Position numbers and translations under genes: made by a program. Below the pieces are notes generated by a model that did no database searches, was not told the DNA's origin, and saw only the letters and a program-made list of their open reading frames with translations. Of a stretch of 43,108 nucleotides of DNA, positions 17,092 to 24,982 are shown in pieces (position 1 is the stretch's first letter; each line of letters begins with the position of its first letter). The stretch comes from Rhizobium sp. Q54. Its GTDB lineage: Bacteria > Pseudomonadota > Alphaproteobacteria > Reyranellales > Reyranellaceae. The stretch covers positions 1 to 43,108 of the forward strand of contig CAMDOT010000024.1 of the NCBI GenBank assembly GCA_945903635.1, written 5' to 3'.

Positions 17092-17597
17092 GCGAAGAGC
17101 GCGCAGTTCTGGCCGGCGGTTGTTTCTGGGGCATGCAGGACCTGATCCGGCGCCAGCCCGGAGTCCTCTCGACACGGGTCGGCTACACCGGCGGCCATGT
17201 CGCCAACGCCACCTACCGCAACCACGACGGCCATGCCGAAGCCATCGAGATCATCTTCGATCCGGCGAAGACGAGCTTTCGCAAGCAGCTGGAATTCTTC
17301 TTCCAGATCCACGATCCCTCGACCATGAACCGCCAGGGCAACGACCGCGGCACCAGCTATCGCTCGGCGATCTTTTACACCACCGACGAGCAGCGCCGCA
17401 TCGCCCAGGACACGATCGCCGATGTCGACGCGTCAGGCCTGTGGCCCGGCAAGGCCGTGACCGAGGTGGCACCCGCTTCGGACTTCTGGGAAGCCGAGCC
17501 CGAGCATCAGGACTACCTGGAGCGCATCCCGCACGGATACACCTGCCACTTCATCCGGCCCGGCTGGAAACTCCCGGTCCGCACGAAGGCGGCGTAG
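17088..17597 (+). CDS. msrA: peptide-methionine (S)-S-oxide reductase MsrA
   Basis: 169 residues. It reduces the S epimer of methionine sulphoxide. The GCFWG active-site motif has catalytic Cys12; [21 protein letters not shown] (GYxGG, HAE), FFQIHDPST and [14 protein letters not shown] are all intact. [22 protein letters not shown] marks the C-terminal part, with Cys in YTCHF as a likely resolving residue. It overlaps msrB by four bases, so the pair is translationally coupled. The 3' end of this gene has been copied twice elsewhere in the window, at 17940-18008 and 22669-22740. Confidence 0.95.
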   Translation: MSEERAVLAGGCFWGMQDLIRRQPGVLSTRVGYTGGHVANATYRNHDGHAEAIEIIFDPAKTSFRKQLEFFFQIHDPSTMNRQGNDRGTSYRSAIFYTTDEQRRIAQDTIADVDASGLWPGKAVTEVAPASDFWEAEPEHQDYLERIPHGYTCHFIRPGWKLPVRTKAA

Positions 17598-17623
17598 AGT
17601 CTTTCCGAGCTGACGTTTTTTCT

Positions 17624-17728
17624 CCTCCCCCGTCTTACGGGGGAGGTGCCCCGTAGGGGCGGAGGGGGAAGGCAACACCAAGACTGTTGCTTTCCCCCTC
17701 CCTGCCCTCCCCCGTAAAACGGGGGAGG
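17624..17728. repeat. composite palindromic repeat element (four hairpins)
   Basis: Four perfect stems in order: CCTCCCCCGT/ACGGGGGAGG (17624-17646), GCCCC/GGGGC (17648-17660), GGAGGGGGAA/TTCCCCCTCC (17661-17701, with an inner GCAAC/GTTGC), and a second copy of the first stem (17706-17728). Hairpins 1 and 4 share the same arms, so the whole block is itself an inverted repeat, like a BIME or REP-type element. It lies just after msrA and could act as a terminator. A related truncated copy ends the window. Confidence 0.8.
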
Positions 17729-17747
17729 AAAAGAATTCCGAGACACC

Positions 17748-17936
17748 TCAAGGCGCCGCAAGCAGCTGCTGCGTGAGCTCGGCGCAGGCGACATCCTTGG
17801 CGGTGCCGATCACCGGCGTCGGCAGCGGGAAGACGCGGCCGAGGCCGACCTGCGAGTTGCGCAGCTTGCCCTCGACCCTGACCGTGCCGTGCAGGTCGAC
17901 CAGGGTCCGGTCGAAGGCCACGGTGCCGTTCTGGAA
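17748..17936 (-). pseudogene. C-terminal fragment of an unidentified protein
   Basis: On the minus strand 62 protein-like residues (NGTVAFDRTLVDLHGTVRVEG, then IGTAKDVACAELTQQLL) run to a TGA at 17748-17750. Upstream of 17937 the frame enters sequence antisense to a copied msrA tail, so the N-terminal part of the gene has been replaced. It has strong coding character but no start codon with a ribosome site. I do not recognise the family. Confidence 0.4.
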
Positions 17937-17939
17937 ATT

Positions 17940-18008
17940 GAGCCGGAGCGCCGGGACTACCTGGAGCGCATCCCCGACGGATAACACCTGCCACTTCATC
18001 CGGCCCGG
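17940..18008 (+). pseudogene. copied 3' fragment of msrA
   Basis: This stretch is almost identical to msrA at about 17495-17563, from GACTACCTGGAGCGCATCCC through CACTTCATCCGGCCCGG. A base has shifted around the GGATAACACC, which breaks the frame. Upstream the codons for E-P-E also match. Only the MsrA tail region is present, without active-site Cys12. Confidence 0.75.
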
Positions 18009-18160
18009 ACGGCAACGCCTCGCGCGCCACGACGTCCGGTCACCCCCGCGACATTGACTAGAATTTAGTTTCATCATTGTCCGTGCTGATACATTATGGG
18101 CACGGGGAAGGGTGCGGGAGGCCTGTCCAAGGGCTGTCCTGAGCGCTGGGAGGATGCCAT

Positions 18161-21100
18161 ATGGCGCAAACCATAACGGTGCATATCGACCTGACGGCAG
18201 CCATGCTGGAACAGGTCACCGGCGCGAGCGCCAAGGCCACGGCCTGGGCCGTTTACTTCAACTCGGCCGGCGTCGACCCTCACTGGAAACAACTCACGGG
18301 GGGGACGCCCACCGATCCCGATCATCTGACTTTCCAGACGCCGCAAATAGGGCAGAAGATCTACTTCATCCTGCAAAGCACCGACTCGGGGCTGGGTGCC
18401 GGGAATGCCGTACAGACCCTGATCAAAACCGAAAGCCAGATCGTCCCGACGGGCACCCCGACCAGCGCCGAGACGCTGAACTATCGTTACGACAGCTTCG
18501 AGGTGACCTTCAACACCCACCCCGCCGACGCGGGCAATCTCACCGACATCGAAGGCTTCGGCATTCCGATGGCCGTCGAAGTCGTCTATTCCAACGGGAC
18601 CAGCGCCACGCGCGGATACAAAAGCAGCGGCGACGACATCTGGAACGCGCTCTCTGCCGCCGGCGGCCCCGGCAGCATCCAGCATTTTTCCTCTACCGGC
18701 ACGGGCGGCTATGCAATCACGCAGCAGCGGATGGCGATTTCGCCGGCGACGGCGATCGCGGGCAACGTCGCCGGCACCAACTATTCGGTCGGCCATTGGA
18801 CCGACTACATTGCCTCGCTCGCGGGCGGCGCGGCGACGACCGACGGGGGCGCCAACCAGATCCAGGTCGCCGGCTACTTCAATGGCGCGCCCGATGGAAA
18901 CCACGTCTGGCACAATGCCGGCTTCTACGCCTACGACGTCACCTACAACGGCACCAACTTCGTCCTGAAACCCGGTCTCACCAGCCAGATCCAGGGCATC
19001 CTCACGATCAGTCCGACCGACCTCGCCAACAGCATCTACATGACGCTGGGCAACGCGACGGTCAGCGGCCTCGCGAACCAAGACGGCACCGGCTTCGATT
19101 CGACCCTGTCGATCAACACCGGCACCAACAACGAGTGGGGCGCCGTCCTGCGGGACTTCATCGCGGGCTTCACCGCCGGCTACTGGAACGCCACGGCCAC
19201 GTCGCTGAACGGGGAGGTCACGACTCCCCTCGTGCTGAACAAGGAGTGGAACCAGGATCCGACCTACGCCTTCGGCGGGGCGATTAAGACCGGCCCCGGA
19301 ATAGTGACGTCCGCCACCCACGGCTTTCACGATCACTATGCCGAGGTCTTTTTCAAACACACGAATTCCTACGGCAACGGCTATTCGGACTTCCTGACCC
19401 GGGCCTACGACGTGGGGCCCCTCATCAACGTCTCCGACGGAACCGGCCAAAACGTCGATTCCAGCGACATCACCGTCACCCTGTTCGCCGACACCGACAC
19501 GCCGACAGGCTACACCCCGCAGACCATCAACAATCACCTGCCTCCCGGCGATGGCGGCCACTATCTGGTCCCATCGTTCGTCAGCGGCAGCAGGATCATC
19601 ACCCAGCTCAATTTCAACATCGGGACGATGAGCCTCGCGAACGATGTGCCCGTGACGATCGTCCTCAAGGGCGCGGGGCTTGGCGGCACGGACGCGAAGG
19701 TGCGGCTGGTCAATTCGGATCACGGATACGCTGGCAACTATCACATCCACAGCCCCGAGCCCGGTGTCTACTCGGCGACGTACAACACCAGCGCAAATGC
19801 CGGCTTCATCAACATAACCAACCTTCCCGTCTCGCCGGTGTCGAAGGGTGCGGGCGTGATCTGGTACCAGATCGAGGTCGGAGCGGCGGGACCCGCCCAG
19901 AAGATCTTCAACCTCTATGAGACGGTCGACAGCTCGGGCAACATCCTCAATCCCGCCTATACGGGCCCGGGTTCGGTATCGAACTCGATCGCGATCGACG
20001 GTCTTGCCACCATCGCGGGAACAGGTTCCGGACAGGTCATCACGACCCAGGTCGGGATCAACTTCCAGGCCGGGGGCACCAACACCCTCGATCCGTCGCT
20101 GATGGCGGTTGTGCCTCTGTCCCAGGCCACCCTGCCGAACGGCGCCTATGTGACGCCGGCGGCGCCCCTCGTGGGCATGCGCCCGGGCTACGTCACGGGG
20201 GCTCCGTTCCTCGAGTCGTATCAGGTCTGGAACGCTCAAACGCTCCCCAAATCGGGCCACCCGCTGCCGACGACGACGCCGCAAACGGTCTACAACGGCG
20301 GCCTCGTCTTCGGCTGGAACGGTGCCGACAGCGCGGCCGTCCAGCAGCGGGCTGCCATGAGCAGCAGTTTCGTCAGCGCCTATACCAACAAGATCGGCGG
20401 CGGCAATGTCGCCAGGCTCACTTTTACGGGTGCCGACCTGCCGCACGCCATCGTGACGAACGGCGGCCATCTCACCGCGACGGCGGACGCCGACGGCAAC
20501 TGGGCGACGTCGGCGCCCGTGCAGTTCGGCAACGGCATCTATACCGTCCAGATGCAGGAGTTCCTGGCGGCCGACACGACCTTCGCCAGCGCACTGAACA
20601 GTGCCAGCGTGGTGCAGAGCTTTACCGTGTCGCAGGGTGAGGTCATCGAAGGCGGCGGTCTCGTACCGAGCCTTTCCGTCGACGTGGGGTCGACCTTCAA
20701 CGGTCTCACTGTCAGCGCCGGCGGTGCCGTGACCGTCTCGGGTGGGATCGCCAACGCCACCATGATCAGTGCGGGTGGCACCATGCAGATGGCCCACGGC
20801 ACAGGCGATTCGGGATCGATCGTCATCGGCGCCCACACCGTCTGGGCTGGTGCCACGGCCAGCACCACGACGGTCGCCCGCGGTGGAAACGACTATGTCT
20901 ACGGCACCACCTCCGCGGCGTCGGTCAACGGCGGCGGCACCCAGGTCGTCGGCGGCGGCGGCGGCGCCGTGAACGCCACCGCAAGCGGCGCGACGCTCAA
21001 CTCGGGGAGCCATCAGCACATCAAGGCCGCGGGCTGGGCCTCGGGCACGACCGTGCTGAGCGGCGGCAACCAGGTCGTCGACAGCGGCGGGTTCGCCATG

Positions 21101-22006
21101 GGCACCACGGTGTATGCCGGCGGCACCCTTCACGTATCGTCCGGCGGTAGCGCCGGAAGCTCCTTCACCGTTCCCGCCGGCCCGGCCGCCGGCCAGATCC
21201 AGGTTGCCGGCAGCGCGGTCGTGTTTGGTGGTGGCGCCATCCACGTTCTCGACGGCGGCGTGACCCTGGGCGCGCTCCTCCAGGGCAGCGGCGCCACGGT
21301 AAATGCATGGTCCGCGGGAAGTGCGGCGTCGGCGACATTGCAGTCCGGCACCTTTCTCAACGCCTATGCCGGCGGCTTCTCGGTCGCGGCCACGGTCGGA
21401 TTCGGAGGCGCCGAGAAAGTTTGGGGAGCCGGGTCGATCGCGAGCCGCGCGACGGTGCAGAGCGGCGGCAACGAGTACGTCTATGACGGCGCCAGCGCCG
21501 TCGGTGCCTCTCTGCAGTCCGGCGGCACGCAGTGGGTCTGGGGTGCGGGCACGACGGCGACCGGCACGACCATCTCGGACGGCGGCATCCTGAAAGTCCA
21601 TGGCGGTGGTTTCGCCACCGGCATTACCCTGAATGGCGGCGCCGTGGAGATCGGCAACGCTGGCTCGGCGACGCACATCCAGATCAACTCCGGCACCGTG
21701 AAAGTGGCTCAGGACGCTGGCGCCGTCTCCATCGCGGGCTTCACCCCGACGGTGGGTGCGATCGACTTCGTCCACGATGCCTTAACGAACGAGACGGTGG
21801 TGTCGTGGACGCAGACGGACACGACCAGCGGCACGCTGGCATTGTGGACCAGCGCCCATCTCGAAGCGGCGGTCACGTTGTTCGGATTGTACCACGCCAG
21901 CAACTTCCATCTGCAGAGCGACGGCAAGGGGGGAACACTCGTCACCGGCCAGACGGGGGCCGGTGCGGGCGACTCCCAGAACCTGCTCACCCTGCCGCAC
22001 GGCTGA
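18161..22006 (+). CDS. GH64-like beta-1,3-glucanase fused to AIDA-type repeats
   Basis: 1281 residues. Residues about 1-400 resemble the GH64/thaumatin-like beta-1,3-glucanase fold: YRYDSFEVTFN, GFGIPMAVEVVYSNG, VGHWTDYI and FYAYDVTYNGTNFVL. A mixed beta region follows, then from about 845 to 1180 roughly 15-20-residue AIDA-type repeats of the form GG-x-V-x-GG-x-A-x-T-x-V. A C-terminal module with LFGLYHASNFHLQSDGKGGT is common on large alphaproteobacterial surface proteins. There is no signal peptide, no autotransporter barrel and no terminal RTX repeats, so export is unexplained; a type I secretion route through the C-terminal module is possible. Start: ATG at 18161 with GGGAGGA seven bases upstream. 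Activity on glucan is inferred. Confidence 0.75.
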   Translation: MAQTITVHIDLTAAMLEQVTGASAKATAWAVYFNSAGVDPHWKQLTGGTPTDPDHLTFQTPQIGQKIYFILQSTDSGLGAGNAVQTLIKTESQIVPTGTPTSAETLNYRYDSFEVTFNTHPADAGNLTDIEGFGIPMAVEVVYSNGTSATRGYKSSGDDIWNALSAAGGPGSIQHFSSTGTGGYAITQQRMAISPATAIAGNVAGTNYSVGHWTDYIASLAGGAATTDGGANQIQVAGYFNGAPDGNHVWHNAGFYAYDVTYNGTNFVLKPGLTSQIQGILTISPTDLANSIYMTLGNATVSGLANQDGTGFDSTLSINTGTNNEWGAVLRDFIAGFTAGYWNATATSLNGEVTTPLVLNKEWNQDPTYAFGGAIKTGPGIVTSATHGFHDHYAEVFFKHTNSYGNGYSDFLTRAYDVGPLINVSDGTGQNVDSSDITVTLFADTDTPTGYTPQTINNHLPPGDGGHYLVPSFVSGSRIITQLNFNIGTMSLANDVPVTIVLKGAGLGGTDAKVRLVNSDHGYAGNYHIHSPEPGVYSATYNTSANAGFINITNLPVSPVSKGAGVIWYQIEVGAAGPAQKIFNLYETVDSSGNILNPAYTGPGSVSNSIAIDGLATIAGTGSGQVITTQVGINFQAGGTNTLDPSLMAVVPLSQATLPNGAYVTPAAPLVGMRPGYVTGAPFLESYQVWNAQTLPKSGHPLPTTTPQTVYNGGLVFGWNGADSAAVQQRAAMSSSFVSAYTNKIGGGNVARLTFTGADLPHAIVTNGGHLTATADADGNWATSAPVQFGNGIYTVQMQEFLAADTTFASALNSASVVQSFTVSQGEVIEGGGLVPSLSVDVGSTFNGLTVSAGGAVTVSGGIANATMISAGGTMQMAHGTGDSGSIVIGAHTVWAGATASTTTVARGGNDYVYGTTSAASVNGGGTQVVGGGGGAVNATASGATLNSGSHQHIKAAGWASGTTVLSGGNQVVDSGGFAMGTTVYAGGTLHVSSGGSAGSSFTVPAGPAAGQIQVAGSAVVFGGGAIHVLDGGVTLGALLQGSGATVNAWSAGSAASATLQSGTFLNAYAGGFSVAATVGFGGAEKVWGAGSIASRATVQSGGNEYVYDGASAVGASLQSGGTQWVWGAGTTATGTTISDGGILKVHGGGFATGITLNGGAVEIGNAGSATHIQINSGTVKVAQDAGAVSIAGFTPTVGAIDFVHDALTNETVVSWTQTDTTSGTLALWTSAHLEAAVTLFGLYHASNFHLQSDGKGGTLVTGQTGAGAGDSQNLLTLPHG

Positions 22007-22186
22007 CGGCAACCCTGCAAATCCAAAGCTGCGACTTGGAAAAGTTGCGACTTGGAATTCCGATGTCGATCTGGGCGCCGCCTGGGGCGGCATTACGGGC
22101 GGTGATCGACCGGCACTCTCCGATTGGGAGGCCGTTGCGCCGCCGAGGGCAGGGCTATCGCCCCTTCCGCCGTCTCGGGCTGGGTA

Positions 22187-22592
22187 AGCTGGCGTTTCGC
22201 CACCGCCTTGACCATGGCGGGCGACGCGGCGCGCGCCATCGAGGTGTCGCGCACCTACCTGCGGGCGCCGACCCGTTCGCGCCGGTGACGGCCAGCGCCT
22301 GGCTGGGTGGCGCCTACTACCTGCTCAGGGACTATGCGCGGGCGCGAACGCTGCTCGCCGACTGCGTCGCGCGCATGCCGAACGCGCGCTTCGCCCATGC
22401 CTTCCTGGCCGCGACCCATGTGCAGCTCGGCGACCTCGACCGTGCCCGCGCCGAAGTGGCCGAGGTGCTGTGCATCGAACCCCGGTTCACCCTGGGGGGA
22501 TGAGCAAGGTGGTGCTGGTGTTCAGATCCAGCGCCGATGCCGAGCACTATCGGGAGGGGTTGCTCAAGGCGGGGATGCCGCATAGGCCGTGA
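22187..22592 (+). pseudogene. decayed C-terminus of an adenylate-cyclase/TPR protein
   Basis: Three frames must be joined. First TALTMAGDAARAIEVSRTYLRA, then after a shift near 22265 PFAPVTASAWLGGAYYLL with the TPR-like YARARTLLADCVARMPNARFA, and after another shift near 22500 SSADAEHYREGLLKAGMP to a TGA at 22590. This order, TPR repeats followed by a DAEHxxxGLRKAGLP end, is typical of alphaproteobacterial class III cyclase proteins with C-terminal TPRs. The cyclase domain itself is gone. A 12-base direct repeat (TGCGACTTGGAA) lies at about 22030-22060 in the junction with the preceding gene. Confidence 0.7.
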
Positions 22593-22639
22593 ACGGCGGG
22601 CGTCGGGTCTTCGACGGGGCGTGCATGTTGAGTAAATGC

Positions 22640-22740
22640 GGGAACCGGAATGGCACACTTACAAGAAAGCTCCCGCTGCCGACTTCTAGGAAGCCGCGCC
22701 AGAGCACCAGGACTACTTGGAACGCATCTCCAACGGATAT
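22640..22740 (+). pseudogene. collapsed msrB-msrA copy
   Basis: 22640-22668 resembles the msrB start (GAACCGGAATGGCACACTTA against GAGCCGGAAATGCAGACCTA, then ACAAGAAA). It runs straight into 22669-22740, which matches msrA 17469-17540 at 59 of 72 positions. The Trp codon TGG of that segment is TAG here. In translation it reads [36 protein letters not shown]. Everything between msrB codon 6 and msrA codon about 128 is missing. The divergence shows it is an old or independently acquired copy, not a recent duplication. Confidence 0.75.
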
Positions 22741-22853
22741 GCCCGTATCGGGGAGCGTACCCGGCCGACGCTGGCGCTCTACATCGCGCTGTCAGCTTTC
22801 GTTTGGCGGCGCTGGTTCCACAATAGTTCCTGACTTTCAAATTAGGACGCTGC

Positions 22854-24698
22854 CTACTGCATTGCTTCAGCGCGTGTCCGGACGATTGTTGTTACTTTCT
22901 CAATAATCACGCTCGCTTCCTTCTTGGCCTTTCGATTGGAAATCAACGGCAACCGAAGATGAGTGGCAGCCTTCTTTAGAGCTACGATCATTTCCGTTAT
23001 CAGTGTTTCAGCGCGTTCAACGGGTAATTCTATGGTGCGGGCAAGAGTCAAAAAATCTTTGCGTACCAAACGACTATCTTTGCCGGCGAGCTTGAACGCC
23101 ATATTTCTATCGAGTTCCGGAAACACGTATGTCGACACAGGGTCGTACAAAGGTGCAAATCTCACAGATGCGAACTGGCGGGACCGCGGACCCGCGATCT
23201 TTAGAAGTGCTAGATTCTTTAAGTGCATATCCCCGTCGGCAATGATCCAGGCGAATAGGGCTCGCCGAAACAGAATTTCCATATCGTCTGCCGCATCAGT
23301 TGATAGGGGGCGCAAAGCTCTGGCCATGCGTTCGATTGTGCCTTCGTATTTTGATGACGGAGGCAAGTCGAGTAAGGAGCAGAAATCCTCCATCGCTAAC
23401 AGTCGTTGATCTCGTGCGTCACTGCGAATGTCGAAGCGCTCGATCAATAGCGCGGGCGACATGTCGTCAGGCATATCGACTAACGCCGCTGCAGGTACCT
23501 CGAAGCCAGCAGCGCGACCTAGCTGCAGACAGCACCACTCGACGACTGGCAAGTTGATGTAACTCCCTGTGCCTGCGGGTTTTAGGATGTGGGTGAATGG
23601 ATATCTATCGGCTGGCACCAGCTTTCCATCGCCTCCAAGGTACATTGGCGCTTTGATTTGTACCCCTGACAATCGTGGTACTTGGCGGTTTGCGTAAACC
23701 CGCGCCAAGTTCATCTCGAAGCTTTGTTCGAGTTCATCCCGTTCAGGACCAACATAGTTTCCGCTAAATCGACCATCACGAATAAAGTGGTCTAGGCGAA
23801 CTTCCAAAACGTCTGCGGGAAGGCTTTCCAGCTCCCCCAAATCCGGAGCAATGGTTACATTGGACATGTAGCGTCTGCCTTGACGCAGCATGTCGCGCTC
23901 GTCGCGCTGCCCCAAGATCTCGGCGAGCCAGCCTTCTGGCAATAGCGATTCAATGAAGGGTGGCAAACGACCAGGTGCTGTTGCACGTACGAGCGGTGGC
24001 CCAATCCAGTTCACGTCGGGCTGCCACCTCCACTCGTATCCGTCATGGATGAGGTGCCCTATCGGCTTTCTGTGCCAAGCGACGATGAGATCGAGCGCGG
24101 CTTTGTTAGCTAGCAGTTCGCGATTGGCTGGTTGGTCTAGCAGGTATCGTTCTGCATTCTCAGCCTCGTGGAACCATTTGTTCTCGCGAGCGAGAGCGCG
24201 GACAGCATCTGCAGCTTTTTCCGGCGTCCCGTATTCCTCGACTAGACGCCTAGCCATTGCTCTACGCGTCACGTCGTCGATGGCAGCCGCGTGTTCGCTT
24301 CGGCGGCGGAAGGCTTCCAGAAAGCGCTGTCGAGGCGAAGAGGCTTCTACCCGTAGTTCGCCAAGGTCGTCGCCGACCACGGCGTTGACGACTGAAGGAT
24401 GGGCGGGAGCTTCATTCTGGACGATCTCCAGCCCGCGCAACCGAGTGCGCTGATTACGTGCCCCGCTGATATAGAGTTTGCCGTCCGATGTTGGGCCAAG
24501 CAGCACGGCACTGGTCGAGGCGAGATATGCTTTGGGATAGAGGTAACGGGCGATGCGCACAGCATGTCCCATCACTGTCGCGTCAATGTCGCCTGGATCG
24601 ACATATATTCCGCGCACTAGCGAGACGAGTTCGCCCGCTTTTGCCCGCTGATGGGCGCGTTTGGCGTCAAGTGTCTCGCCTACTAGGTGGAGGCCCAT
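22854..24698 (-). CDS. AbiEi-like antitoxin domain fused to a HipA-family kinase
   Basis: 614 residues. Residues about 1-100 resemble the AbiEi antitoxin/winged-helix domain (GELVSLVRGIYVDP, then YLASTSAVLLG and KLYISG), with a helical middle to about 200. A HipA N-terminal subdomain (KPIGHLIHDG, then FIESLLPEGWLAEIL) follows at about 215-290. The HipA kinase core has THILKPAGTGSYINLP (ATP-binding region), ALLIERFD, DGDMHLKN with catalytic Asp490 and Asn495, and APLYDPVSTY with metal-binding Asp519. All kinase residues are present, so it should be active. HipA kinases phosphorylate tRNA synthetases or other targets and cause dormancy. No separate HipB gene exists; the N-terminal domain may serve as regulator. 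The ATG lies two bases after a palindrome, with no clear ribosome site. GC is lower than in neighbours. Confidence 0.85.
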   Translation of the reverse strand: MGLHLVGETLDAKRAHQRAKAGELVSLVRGIYVDPGDIDATVMGHAVRIARYLYPKAYLASTSAVLLGPTSDGKLYISGARNQRTRLRGLEIVQNEAPAHPSVVNAVVGDDLGELRVEASSPRQRFLEAFRRRSEHAAAIDDVTRRAMARRLVEEYGTPEKAADAVRALARENKWFHEAENAERYLLDQPANRELLANKAALDLIVAWHRKPIGHLIHDGYEWRWQPDVNWIGPPLVRATAPGRLPPFIESLLPEGWLAEILGQRDERDMLRQGRRYMSNVTIAPDLGELESLPADVLEVRLDHFIRDGRFSGNYVGPERDELEQSFEMNLARVYANRQVPRLSGVQIKAPMYLGGDGKLVPADRYPFTHILKPAGTGSYINLPVVEWCCLQLGRAAGFEVPAAALVDMPDDMSPALLIERFDIRSDARDQRLLAMEDFCSLLDLPPSSKYEGTIERMARALRPLSTDAADDMEILFRRALFAWIIADGDMHLKNLALLKIAGPRSRQFASVRFAPLYDPVSTYVFPELDRNMAFKLAGKDSRLVRKDFLTLARTIELPVERAETLITEMIVALKKAATHLRLPLISNRKAKKEASVIIEKVTTIVRTRAEAMQ

Positions 24699-24700
24699 GG

Positions 24701-24729
24701 ATTATCTCGCATCTCAGATGCGCGATAAT
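24701..24729. promoter_or_regulatory. 29-bp palindromic operator, proximal copy
   Basis: An inverted repeat with half-site ATTATCTCGCATCT and a single central base; 13 of 14 pairs match (position 7 mismatched). It ends two bases before the start codon of the AbiEi-HipA gene, so protein bound there would block transcription or initiation. It is repeated at 24756-24784. Confidence 0.85.
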
Positions 24730-24755
24730 CATGCACTTTTCTCACGGCGGCAAGG

Positions 24756-24784
24756 ATTATCTCGCATCTAAGATGCGTGATAAT
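24756..24784. promoter_or_regulatory. 29-bp palindromic operator, distal copy
   Basis: Same half-site as the proximal operator and again 13 of 14 pairs, with the one mismatch at the same position; centres are 55 bases apart. Both left arms are identical over 14 bases. The spacing of about five helical turns suggests cooperative binding on one face of the DNA. Confidence 0.85.
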
Positions 24785-24841
24785 TCTTGGTCGCGCTGGA
24801 AGTCGCCCAGACCCGATCGGCCGTCTCGACCTCTTGGTCGA

Positions 24842-24916
24842 CTGAGGCTTCCCGGCGACCGGCTGTGGGCCATCGAAGTGAAGCGGAGTTCCGCGCCTAA
24901 GGTCGAGAAGGGCTAA
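24842..24916 (+). pseudogene. C-terminal remnant of a DUF4143-type AAA ATPase
   Basis: The plus strand encodes LPGDRLWAIEVKRSSAPKVE followed by KG and a stop. The LWAIEVKRSSAPK string is the hallmark end of AAA+ ATPases with a C-terminal DUF4143 nuclease-like domain, where it is usually followed by a further 20-40 residues. The rest of the gene is absent upstream, where the operators lie. No start codon or ribosome site is associated. Confidence 0.7.
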
Positions 24917-24982
24917 CGAGTCAGATGTAGGAGACGTTGACCTAGTCGTAATGGAAGGCCCGAGCGACCTCCAAGGCCGCGT

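Noticed and set aside
20700..21700. Possible tandem DNA repeat array
   Set aside because: The periodicity comes from degenerate AIDA-type protein repeats; spacers and repeats are both coding, so this is not a CRISPR array or satellite.
18074..21775. A 1233-residue open frame on the minus strand
   Set aside because: It is antisense to the GH64-AIDA gene, has a repetitive Arg/Asp/Gly/Val composition typical of GC-rich shadow frames and no ribosome site.
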